Positions 10,794 to 20,816 of a stretch of 64,000 bases of DNA are shown here, piece after piece (position 1 is the stretch's first letter; the number at the start of each line of letters is the position of its first letter). A model generated the notes under the pieces. That model ran no database searches and had not been told where the DNA came from. It saw only the letters and a list, made by a program, of their open reading frames with translations. The stretch comes from Cinclus cinclus. Taxonomy: Eukaryota; Chordata; Aves; Passeriformes; Cinclidae. Position numbers and translations under genes: made by a program. The DNA is taken from NCBI RefSeq assembly GCF_963662255.1, contig NC_085047.1:112440214-112504213 (forward strand). Reading direction: 5' to 3'.

Positions 10794-11915
10794 TCATCCA
10801 GGCCGTTCTCCCGACAAGGAGCTGCTGTCCCTGACACCCGGACATCCGAGGCAGCCACGGGGCAGGCTCCGGGCCAGCCACCGCCTGCGGGCCCGGCCTG
10901 GCGCTGGCGGCGGGCACCGATTGTCCGGCTGCGGCCTCAGGCAGGGCCAGCACAGCAGCCCCCGCAGTGCCCGCCTGAGGCGGGACGGGCGTTCCTTGGG
11001 GGGAGCCGGCTGCTCCCTGAGGGCCTGGGCTCCCGGCTGCGGAGCTGAGGGGCCCGGGGGGCAGCAGGGGCCGTGCGGGGCAGGGCCCTGGCTCCGTGCC
11101 CCTGCTGCCTGCGCCTGCTCAGCCGAGGCCGGACGAGCTGCTGCCTCGGCCGAGTCCCGGGGAGCAGCGTCGGGGTCCTGCAGGAGCTGTGGGTACTTGG
11201 GGTTGATCCAGATGGTGTGGATCACGATGCTTTCCCAGTCCTCCTGGGACTCCTTTTTGTCACTGTCACCTCTCTCTTGGGACAGCTTTGGATATCGTCT
11301 GACTTCTCCCCTGGACAGCTCTCGGTCAATGGAGTGCTCCCATTGGGGAAACATTTTGTCACTGCTGCTTTCCTCTCGGGACAGCTCTTGGATTCCCATG
11401 TCCAGCCACTTGGATAGCTCTTGATGTCTCTCAGTTGCCCAGTGGTACAGCTCTGGGTCTAACTCGCCTTCTGACAGCTCTTGGACTCTTCTCTTGTCCT
11501 GCTTGTACAGCTCTTGGCCATTCACATCTTGCCATTGGGAAGGCTCCTGGCATTTCTCATCTTCCCCACGGGACAGCTCTTGGACACTCTCATTTTCCCG
11601 CTGGGGCACTTCCTGGCCCAGGCAGGGTTCCCACTCTCTCTCCTCCCTGGCCAAGTCACACTCCACAGCCTGTGGCCCTGGCAGCTCCGTCCCCTCTACT
11701 GCCCCTTCCCCCTGCTCCCCGAGGGCTTCCATCCACCCAGGGCAGGAGCCGGGGGGACACACGGGACTGGGGGAGCAGCAGGGGCTGTGTGGGGCAGGGC
11801 CCTGGCTCTGTGCCCCGGCTGTGGGGCTGGCCGTCACCTGGGGCCTCATGCACAGGCCTGGCTGCTCCACGGCACAGGGGGGGTTGGGGTTCACGTCCTC
11901 CACAAAAGTCTCCAT
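10794..11915 (-). CDS. Array gene copy 4: 373-aa 11-residue-repeat protein
   Basis: This is the fourth intact paralogue, with Pro12 and Ala160. It carries the synonymous C at 11040 also found in copy 2, although its unit start (10085, caggtgagcacggcctga) matches copy 5 rather than copy 2. This makes it a clear mosaic. The frame is complete from ATG to TGA. Confidence 0.7.
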   Translation of the reverse strand: METFVEDVNPNPPCAVEQPGLCMRPQVTASPTAGAQSQGPAPHSPCCSPSPVCPPGSCPGWMEALGEQGEGAVEGTELPGPQAVECDLAREEREWEPCLGQEVPQRENESVQELSRGEDEKCQEPSQWQDVNGQELYKQDKRRVQELSEGELDPELYHWATERHQELSKWLDMGIQELSREESSSDKMFPQWEHSIDRELSRGEVRRYPKLSQERGDSDKKESQEDWESIVIHTIWINPKYPQLLQDPDAAPRDSAEAAARPASAEQAQAAGARSQGPAPHGPCCPPGPSAPQPGAQALREQPAPPKERPSRLRRALRGLLCWPCLRPQPDNRCPPPAPGRARRRWLARSLPRGCLGCPGVRDSSSLSGERPG

Positions 11916-11978
11916 GGTGCTCTGCCACAGAGGCTCTCAGGGGAGCTGCTTCCTCCTGACTGAGCGGCTCTCCTGGGT

Positions 11979-12112
11979 CTGGGCACACCAGGGCTCTGTG
12001 TCCCTTAAATACCCCTCAGATCCCCCTCTGGCCGGGCGGGGCTCTGCCATGTCACAAAGGGCTCTGGGCACCACCCTGTCCTGCATCACCACGGGCCTGT
12101 GTCACAAAGGGC
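11979..12112 (-). promoter_or_regulatory. Promoter of array gene copy 4
   Basis: TATTTAA is at 12011-12005, with the GC box and both 13-mers present and unchanged. Confidence 0.6.
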
Positions 12113-14151
12113 CACACTCAACATCCCTTCACAGCTGACCCCACTGGAACTGGCACAGCTCTGGCACGGAGCAGCCCCAGACTTGGGCACTTTTAGCCCC
12201 TGCTGTGCCCAGGCCCCTGTGAGGCTTTGGCCACGCTCCCACACGACAGCCCCAGCCTTACCCTGCAAAGCCCTGCCTTTGGAGGCTGGGCTATTCGGGG
12301 CACGAGCCACTGGCTGGATGGACACAGCCAAGGAGCTGTGGGCAGTGGCTCCATGTCCAGCTGCAGTGGGGGATGAGGGGTGCTCCTCAGGGCTCTTGCA
12401 TGGCTTCCCCAGAGACACAGACTGTGGATGCAGCTCTCCCTCAACACATTTACAGGGAATGGGAAGCTGAGCAGGGCAGGTGACACTATGGAAAGATGGG
12501 GCCATGCAGAAGGATCTGAGCAAGCTTGGGAAGTGAAACCACAAGAACTTCAGGAGGTTCAACAAGGGCTAAGTGCAAGGTGCTGTACCTGAGTTGGGGC
12601 AGTCCTTGAGTCGCAGAATCATCATCTTCTGTTAGAGACCAGCAAGACCATCCAGTTCCATCATCATCCCATTACCAGCATCACCACCCTAAAGCCGATC
12701 CCAAAGTGCCACATCCATCCAGATGGCCAGGCACAGGCGTGCAGGGATGTGTGTGTGGGATGGGTGTGCTGGGCGCAAGTGTGAGAGTGCAAGCAGGGGG
12801 TGTGCAGAACCGGAGTGTGAGCACAAGTGGGGTGTGCAAACAGGACACCATGGCAAGGGTACAAACAGGCAGGGCCCCACTGCAGACAGCTGAATCAGCA
12901 GTGCAGCATGGGAGTGTGCAAGGAACCACTGGGAGTGTGCAGGGCACTGCCCTGAGCTTTGGAGGTACTGGAGGGGCTGGAATGTCAGAGCTGCGGTTGG
13001 CAAGGCCACCTGAAAGCCTCTGGGGAAGGATTGATGGATAAAGCAAAGGAGAGGGAGTCACTGTGGGAGGCTGCTCTTGGCCACTCAGCCAGGAGGTCAA
13101 CCCCAACAAATGATTCTTTAAGGAACCAAGGGCACACCTCCAAATCAGCCACCCTTGTCCTTGTGGGGGGAGTTCAGCTTGCCAGGTGTGCACTGGGAAC
13201 ACCACACAGCTGGTCCAAACAGCAGCAGCAGATTCCCCAAACACCTGGACGACAACTCCTCGGTACAGGGACTCGGGGAGCCGGCTCGCAGAGGTGCCCT
13301 CTGGGATTTGTTGCTTGTTCCCAGAGGAGCTCTCGTGGCCGACGTGGGATTGTCTTGGGCACAGTGACCGCGCAGCCGCCGAGTTTCAGATCTCTGCTGC
13401 TTTGTCTGTGCCCGTCTGGATCCCGAGATGGGCCAGGCCCAGGTGAGCACGGCCTGAAAAGCAGCAGCTTTTAGCAATGTGGCCATGGCAAAGCTGTTAT
13501 CCCAAAACGGATTCTTTCGCCCCGTGTGCAAGAAGCCAATCCCCACACAGAGTTCAGGTATTTCCTTTATTTACAGTTCTGCACAGAAACAGGTGCTGGG
13601 ATGGCAAATCCACAAAGCCAGCACAGCAGCTATCAAAAATGTTCACTATCTATATATTGCAGCAAACTAAGGCATTCATGTTCATTGGCTAACCATTATA
13701 TGTCTCTCTTATTAAATTAATGCATTATTTATTTTTAAAATTATTTTCATATTTTATGAAAAGAAACATTTTATCTTGGCTTTAATATATCGATAATGAT
13801 ACTTTTCTTCTACTCGTTAAAAGATTCCTTTGCTTCTTATGCTAACTAGTCTTCCTCTGTGCTCCATCTGCCTCTTGTTTCTTCTCTGCATTTCTGGGGT
13901 CACTGGGCCGGGAGTCAATGGTCGCCATCTCCCTGTGCCACAAGCACCTTTTCCCCAGCTGGAACCGATTTCAGCACAGTTGCGGAGTTGGCTTTGTGAG
14001 TTTGTTCCTCATCTGGGAAGTTCTGCCAAACGTCCCCGTGGCTGTCGCTTCCGCATCCTCGCTGTCCCCTCTGAGCAGGAGCTCCTTCTGCCCAGGCTTT
14101 GTGCACCTGCCCTTGGCTCTGACACCCCCGGTGCCTCTGGAGCCCTAAGCC

Positions 14152-15339
14152 TCATCCAGGCCGTTCTCCCGACAAGGAGCTGCTGTCCCTGACACCCGGA
14201 CATCCGAGGCAGCCACGGGGCAGGCTCCGGGCCAGCCACCGCCTGCGGGCCCGGCCTGGCGCTGGCGGCGGGCACCGATTGTCCGGCTGCGGCCTCAGGC
14301 AGGGCCAGCACAGCAGCCCCCGCAGTGCCCGCCTGAGGCGGGACGGGCGTTCCTTGGGGGGAGCCGGCTGCTCCCTGAGGGCCTGGGCTCCCGGCTGGGG
14401 AGCTGAGGGGCCCGGGGGGCAGCAGGGGCCGTGCGGGGCAGGGCCCTGGCTCCGTGCCCCTGCTGCCTGCGCCTGCTCAGCCGAGGCCGGACGAGCTGCT
14501 GCCTCGGCCGAGTCCCGGGGAGCAGCGTCGGGGTCCTGCAGGAGCTGTGGGTACTTGGGGTTGATCCAGATGGTGTGGATCACGATGCTTTCCCAGTCCT
14601 CCTGGGACTCCTTTTTGTCACTGTCACCTCTCTCTTGGGACAGCTTTGGATATCGTCTGACTTCTCCCCTGGACAGCTCTCGGTCAATGGAGTGCTCCCA
14701 TTGGGGAAACATTTTGTCACTGCTGCTTTCCTCTCGGGACAGCTCTTGGATTCCCATGTCCAGCCACTTGGATAGCTCTTGATGTCTCTCAGTTTCCCAG
14801 TGGTACAGCTCTGGGTCTAACTCGCCTTCTGACAGCTCTTGGACTCTTCTCTTGTCCTGCTTGTACAGCTCTTGGCCATTCACATCTTGCCATTGGGAAG
14901 GCTCCTGGCATTTCGCATCTTCCCCACGGGACAGCTCTTGGTCTCTCTCAAATTCCAGTTGGGACAGATCTTGGCATTTCTCATCTTCCCCACGGGACAG
15001 CTCTTGGACACTCTCATTTTCCCGCTGGGGCACTTCCTGGCCCAGGCAGGGTTCCCACTCTCTCTCCTCCCTGGCCAAGTCACACTCCACAGCCTGTGGC
15101 CCTGGCAGCTCCGTCCCCTCTACTGCCCCTTCCCCCTGCTCCCCGAGGGCTTCCATCCACCCAGGGCAGGAGCCGGGGGGACACACGGGACTGGGGGAGC
15201 AGCAGGGGCTGTGTGGGGCAGGGCCCTGGCTCTGTGCCCCGGCTGTGGGGCTGGCCGTCACCTGGGGCCTCATGCACAGGCCTGGCTGCTCCACGGCACA
15301 GGGGGGGTTGGGGTTCACGTCCTCCACAAAAGTCTCCAT
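14152..15339 (-). CDS. Array gene copy 5: 395-aa variant with two extra 11-residue repeats
   Basis: This is the rightmost intact paralogue. It has 22 additional residues after residue 122, encoded at about 14908-14973 (units QDLSQLEFERD and QELSRGEDAKC). The insertion is exactly 66 bp, in frame, and fits the 33-bp period of the repeat domain. It therefore looks like a gain of two repeat units, or their retention while the other copies lost them. Residue 12 is Pro, and the residue equivalent to 160 is Glu as in copy 1. It lies closest to the degraded array edge and shows the most private changes, for example a base change in the AT-rich 3' flank (aaaagaaac) and two in the 5' leader (gggactgggcacgcc). 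Confidence 0.7.
   Translation of the reverse strand: METFVEDVNPNPPCAVEQPGLCMRPQVTASPTAGAQSQGPAPHSPCCSPSPVCPPGSCPGWMEALGEQGEGAVEGTELPGPQAVECDLAREEREWEPCLGQEVPQRENESVQELSRGEDEKCQDLSQLEFERDQELSRGEDAKCQEPSQWQDVNGQELYKQDKRRVQELSEGELDPELYHWETERHQELSKWLDMGIQELSREESSSDKMFPQWEHSIDRELSRGEVRRYPKLSQERGDSDKKESQEDWESIVIHTIWINPKYPQLLQDPDAAPRDSAEAAARPASAEQAQAAGARSQGPAPHGPCCPPGPSAPQPGAQALREQPAPPKERPSRLRRALRGLLCWPCLRPQPDNRCPPPAPGRARRRWLARSLPRGCLGCPGVRDSSSLSGERPG
14908..14973 (-). repeat. 66-bp in-frame insertion (two 33-bp coding repeats) in copy 5
   Basis: Compared with the other four copies, copy 5 has 66 extra bases here encoding two 11-residue units. The second unit (QELSRGEDAKC) is nearly the same as the unit preceding the insertion (QELSRGEDEKC), which suggests slippage or unequal exchange within the coding minisatellite. 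Exact boundaries are ambiguous because of the repetition. Confidence 0.9.
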
Positions 15340-15402
15340 GGTGCTCTGCCACAGAGGCTCTCAGGGGAGCTGCTTCCTCCTGACTGAGCGGCTCTCCTGG
15401 GA

Positions 15403-15536
15403 CTGGGCACGCCAGGGCTCTGTGTCCCTTAAATACCCCTCAGATCCCCCTCTGGCCGGGCGGGGCTCTGCCATGTCACAAAGGGCTCTGGGCACCACCC
15501 TGTCCTGCATCACCACGGGCCTGTGTCACAAAGGGC
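15403..15536 (-). promoter_or_regulatory. Promoter of array gene copy 5
   Basis: TATTTAA is at 15435-15429, and the GC box and both 13-mers are retained even though this copy abuts the decayed array edge. Two substitutions in the presumed leader (gggactgggcacgcc) separate it from the other copies. Confidence 0.6.
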
Positions 15537-15780
15537 CACACTCAACATCCCTTCACAGCTGACCCCACTGGAACTGGCACAGCTCTGGCACGGAGCAGCC
15601 CCAGACTTGGGCACTTTTAGCCCCTGCTGTGCCCAGGCCCCTGTGAGGCTTTGGCCACGCTCCCACACGACAGCCCCAGCCTTACCCTGCAAAGCCCTGC
15701 CTTTGGAGGCTGGGCTATTCGGGGCATGAGCCACTGGCTGGATGGACACAGCCAAGGAGCTGTGGGCAGTGGCTCCATGT

Positions 15781-15996
15781 GCAGCTGCAGGACAGGGATG
15801 AAGGCTGTCCCCAGGGCTCTGCCATGGCTTCCCCAGTGACACAGACTTGGCCACAGACTACAGCTGTTTCAGTTTCAGAATTTCAGATCTCTGCTGCTTT
15901 CCCTAGCCCCTTCTGGCTCCTGTAATGGACCAGGCACAGGTGAGCACAGTTGGAAGAGCAGCATCTTTTAATAATGTGTCCATACTTGAAGCCACC
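15781..15996. repeat. Decayed terminal partial unit: right edge of the array
   Basis: From 15781 the match to the internal units drops from near identity to clearly diverged. Homology with the segment after the promoter continues to about 15850. It then jumps to the sequence that begins the next unit (ttcagatctctgctgctt, homologous to about 3318 onward) and fades by about 15996. About 0.97 kb of the internal unit (roughly 2350-3316, including both CR1 relics) has no counterpart. This is the expected look of an array end that escapes homogenisation. Confidence 0.8.
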
Positions 15997-18934
15997 CTGT
16001 GTAGCTCCCTTGGGAATCCACACAGGCTAAAAGGCCCAGCCTCTTTTACACTTTTCTCTGAAGGAACTCTGAGGATTCATGCACATCTTGTCACATTATC
16101 ACTTTGGTTATAAATTTTCATCAACAAGCAGTGACAGGATATGATCTACTAATTTCTCCTGAGCAATCTTTTAGGTGCTGCAATCTCTGACCCAGTTCCA
16201 AATGTATGAAGTTCAAAGTGTATGAACATCTATGGCCTGTCCCAAGCATACTCCAAAGGTGTCTTGAGTCATCATCAGTTTGGGCTGATACTATCAAATA
16301 AAAGGAAAATTCAGATAGCAACTACATGCCAGCAAGAACAACTTTGTGCTTACAAGTGGCCCCCCAGATGTTACCCTCTCCAAACCTCCCAAATTCACAA
16401 ATTTACCCAAAATACAATGTCCACAAAAAATATGGTTTATTGGACTAGATTAAATGATGTAATGCTCAGGCATTGTATTTGTATTAACAATGTTCTTGCA
16501 GAGGAACATAAAATGATACTTTTTCCCCTGCCTCTAATGAAATGTCAGTGCAGGTAATTAATGACAAAGGGCACTGGATACTTTCTAAGTCATACAGCTT
16601 TGACAGACCATAAGAGATCTTGCAGATCCAATAATTGAAATAGAATTTCAGCTTTTCACCTTGCTGAATTAATTTTGTCTGAGTTCTCTTGAAGCTGTGA
16701 AGAATTATAAACTATTAGAGCTTGACAAAGTTGATAAATTATAACAAAAATACAGAGATAATCATTAAAAACCACTGTCCTTTAAAAGTTAAGCCACATT
16801 ATTTTTGACTCCGGGCATGGCTGGCAGCTAGGGAGCTGGAATAACACTGAAAAAAAAAAACCCCCATGAAGTGACAACAAACAGGTCAGATGAGTTTTCC
16901 ATTCTCTTTTCTTACCAATACATCTCTCCTCAGAGTACCACTGTATCTGTGCAGTGGATATTGCAAGTTAATTTTTTTTGTGTGTGTCTTCATTGTTTAC
17001 TGGCATTGTCACTATTCAGTAATTTGGATAATATATTCAATTGTAACCCAGCAATGCTGAATAAACGGCATTGACAGGGGTCAGATTTTGTTTGTAACAT
17101 TGCCCTGAATGAAATTCCAGACATCACTGAAGACAATACCCACCTCATGGGTAAATTTACAAAACATTGCACCAGTTTTGTGGCACAGATGGAGTATGGA
17201 TGCATCACAACAAGCAATCACATCACTAAAATTTTAATAAAAACCTGACTGCTATTTCTGCCCTCTCCATTTAAAACCATGGACAACAAAATAGTTGGAC
17301 AAGCAACAGGTTCAGTGGATCTACAATCAACAGCAAAAGACCCAGACAACCAACACATTTCCATAATAAGTTATAGGTATTAAAACCAAACCAAACCCCA
17401 ATGTGTCCGGATCCTGGATTTTCCTGTGCACACCAGATCCACCAAGTGATTGTTTGCATCTCTATCCTTGGAGGAACGTGGCTTCTCCAACCTGAGGCAT
17501 TCACAACCATGCACATACAAATGGTTTTATGCATATTCCACATGAGACTTTTCACCCACAGGACAAAGCAACAGTACAACATATTGAACAGGCTGTTACA
17601 CCCTACTTACCATCATCTTGTCAACAAAATCCATTATGCTAATATACAGTGAGCTTTTTAAAACATAAATGAGCAATACTTGCATAAACGACTATCATTA
17701 ATTTATCAATGTTTTCTCCAGAGTTCTTTATTGATCACAGAAACAGATAGAGCCTAGACCAATACCATAACCAAATGAAATTCAGTCCTTCACCGTAAAT
17801 GAGAAAAGAGCAAAATTAATTTCTGGCAGTACCACAAACCATGGACTGTCCCAAACTTAGTGAGAGAACTGGGATGGATTAGAATTGAGTAGCTGAGACC
17901 AACCAGCCATCTGGAAGTACCCCAGTATTTTGAAGCAATTGCAGATGAGCTGCAAAAGAAGAGTTTCAATACCGTTGCTTATGACTAATCTGGCAGACGG
18001 CAGACAACATCAAGGACTGGTAAAAAAACAGCACTGAAGTTTGCAAATATGTCACAAAATGAAATTTTGCTGGCTGAAGTAGCTAAATAAACATTTATCA
18101 GTTTATTTAACTGATTATCCAGTTATCCTAAGACAAGGTAATGAAGCAGGCTCACCCTCTCTCTTACAGGTTCACAGGAATAACTGGTGTGGAGCTTCAT
18201 GAAAGCTTTGCTCTGGCACCGGCTTTGGCTTCCACTCTGTGCTTCTAAGCTGAGCTCTAATGTAGAGATCTGCTGCAAAGCCTTTGCCTCGTTCACATAA
18301 GGAAAATTTCCAAAGAAAGATTTTGCATCTTCCAATTGTATCAAAAAAGGTTCTATTTTAATTTACTCTCCCCCTCCTCAGTGTTCCCATTCAAATTACA
18401 TAAATTATCTCTTGCAACAATGCACCTCAATTCTTACCAAAGAAGCAAATTAAAACCAAAACACACAGAGTAGTAATAAAATACCCAAAGAAAAACTGAA
18501 CTCTAAGCAATGCCAAGTGGAAATCTGATTCTGCATCAAAACCAAAACCAAGCTGCACAGGATGTAAAGTTCCACCCTGTACTGAGAGGCACCAAAGATT
18601 TCAGAGAAATGTGTCCTACCCAAAGATGCACTACACCCATCTAGCTCACTTCAGTTCATGCACTGAATGAGGGCTGAGCTCTGGCACAGTGTGGTGACAC
18701 CAGCCGCTAAAGCAGAAAACCAGGAGTCTTGTCAGACCTTCAGAAAAGGCAGCAGAGGGGGCTGGGGAAAGACTTGGAAATATCAAAGATTTCTTCTGCG
18801 CAAGAACATGAACTTCAGTGCAGTGAAGAGGAGCCAGCTCACAGTGTGACAGGCTCAAGCCAGTTTTGGCACTTGTGTTACTGAAAATAACGTGGTGAGT
18901 TGTCCCCAGCTCAGCAGGCAACCAGCTGTGAAGG
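15997..18934. other. Single-copy spacer between array and RRP1B; no gene recognised
   Basis: The sequence is moderately AT-rich and non-repetitive, with only short frames on either strand. In human the gene downstream of RRP1B is PDXK, but I find no exon resembling it here. No tRNA-like, CR1-like or other repeat family is obvious. Confidence 0.5.
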
Positions 18935-19543
18935 TTTATTTGCACCAGTGACCACTTGAGTAACAGCTAAGGGTTTCTTATCCCAGGGAAAGCTCACCTG
19001 CTAGCTGCAAAGCTACCTAAATCCGGCTGTTATTAAACAGAGACACGAGGTAATAATTATTTCCAGAAGAATTAACAGGTTGCCAGGGGCGACACATAAA
19101 AAATGACAGAGTCGAATTTTAAAATACATGACCAAGTAGGCTTAAAATTTGCATTGCCTTTTTCCCACTTAAACTCTGTCTAATGAAAGACAGTTGAACA
19201 GTATGAAGTGCATGCTCTTACACTGACTAAAAAAAAACCACTGGAACAATCAAACCCTGAACATTCCTTAATTAAATCGACAAGTCTCTCAGAAATAATG
19301 TGGGCAGAGAGCATACTTTTTGTAGACCAAACCTGAGCAGAGATTTCTTTTCTGTAAAAAGACAAAACAAGTATTTCAAGGTAGAGCTGAAGTGGTTTCA
19401 AAATAGCAATGACCCAGGTCATAATCAGAATTTTGTATATACAATCTGTATTAACTTAAAAAAATAAAGAAGTTCAAAATACCTCCAGAGAACATTCTAG
19501 GTTAGCAAAATGTCCTGTACAAAAGTAGGCCACATTTGTTGGT
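18935..19543 (-). other. RRP1B: Probable RRP1B 3' UTR
   Basis: The first AATAAA on the gene strand below the stop codon is at 18940-18935 (tttatt on plus), which would give a 3' UTR of about 600 nt. No closer canonical signal was seen, so the end is tentative. Confidence 0.35.
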
Positions 19544-19734
19544 TTAAAAGAAGTCCACAGCAGTTGGTCTCTTCTTAGCTGACATAGTAAATGGTCTCTT
19601 CATTTGGGGCTCTTTTGCTGGGGTCACCGAGGGTGACTTCAGCACCCCATGACGAGGTTTCTGTTCAGGATTGAAAGCCACACGGGAGGGTCCTTCTGGG
19701 CTCACTAAGATACTTTTGTCAGTCTTTTTAAATT
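19544..19734 (-). CDS. RRP1B: RRP1B exon 16 (last coding exon)
   Basis: Residues 690-752 ([20 protein letters not shown]...), ending TAVDFF then TAA. It is nearly identical to the human C terminus in its first 30 residues. The acceptor is CCAACAG|AATTT. Confidence 0.96.
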
Positions 19735-20774
19735 CTGTTGGAAAACAAGCCAACAAGTTAAAAAGAAATGCAACCCCTGGAAAAACTGTGCCTGTCAATC
19801 AACTGTGGAAATTCCCAGCCCTAGAAGCCTGAATTAGAATCCTCAAACCCAGCAAGGATCAGAAGCCTAAGACTTGGCAGAGAAAAGACATGGTGGCGAA
19901 GCACATCTCTCAGCAGAGCCCCTTGGGGAACAGGGTCTGCTGCAATCCACTGTGAACCCTTGCCGTGGTTCCACAGACCACCAGAGACTCTGGGCCTCTT
20001 CCTCAGACACAAGTGTTCCAGCTATCCTAAAAAACACCACACTGGACTTCAAAAGATGACAATGGGAAAGCAGTGTCACTACTCTGTCTGCTGAACAGCT
20101 CTAGAGACTCTTCAGCCAGCAGGGACGCATTTATTTTTCATTTTATTCAGCTGAGTTACATTAATATGAAGACATTTACCTAAATACACTGTTCTCAATT
20201 TGAACTTGATCTACTGCACACCTCAGAGAGTTAAAAAGTAGCTAAATGAATACATGGAATATAACTCTATGCTATTGAGCTAGACATTTATTTAACAGGG
20301 AAAACACCAGCTGCTTACAGAAGGGAAGTGACCTTTATCTACTCATGATCATTAATAAACCACAAACGGCCAAGATAAAAAGCAAACTTTGCTTCTACAA
20401 AGACTGATTTTATCAGCATGTCAGCACCTTTGCCTTGGAAAACAGAAGTGAGCAATGAAGACTGTGAAGTGCACGTGTTTCCAGAGGAGCCCTGCAAACA
20501 GGCAGCTCAGCAAGGTAAGTTCACCACCCTGCTGCAGTTTTCCATCCATGAGGCTCCTTCTGCAGGTCACTAATGCAGCACCCTGGAATTGCTCAAGTCT
20601 AGCTGCAGAGCTGAATGTCCTAAAAGTTACCATCTCCTCTGGAAAGGAACTTGAGGAGGGTTTGTAAACTAAATGCAAATATTGAGACAAAAAAGGAACA
20701 GAACCACCCTGTTTTAGAGGTGCTCCACAGGTGTGTGTGCAGCTTCCCCATTCCTTAGCTACCAGAGAGACTGT

Positions 20775-20816
<42 letters not shown>

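Larger units (their letters stand above)
1..15850. repeat. Tandem array of 3,358-bp gene-bearing units (five copies seen)
   Basis: The same sequence recurs head to tail at an exact 3,358-bp period, with units starting at 1, 3359, 6717, 10075 and 13433. Copy 5 is 66 bp longer because of an insertion inside its gene and breaks off near 15850. The array is cut by the left edge of the window, so the true copy number is unknown. Copies differ only by scattered single-base changes. Each unit contains, from left to right, an AT-rich block, the minus-strand gene, its promoter, two CR1 fragments, a GTGTGCA-rich stretch and a GC-rich end. The period is far longer than ordinary minisatellites and includes a complete gene, so this is best called a macrosatellite or tandem gene cluster. 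Confidence 0.97.

Noticed and set aside
1..15850. CRISPR-like or satellite DNA reading of the repeats
   Set aside because: The repeat unit is 3.36 kb with no short repeat/spacer alternation, and the genome is vertebrate.
16000..18900. PDXK exons expected from human synteny
   Set aside because: No frame in either strand resembled PDXK, and the frames present are short and without supported splice sites.
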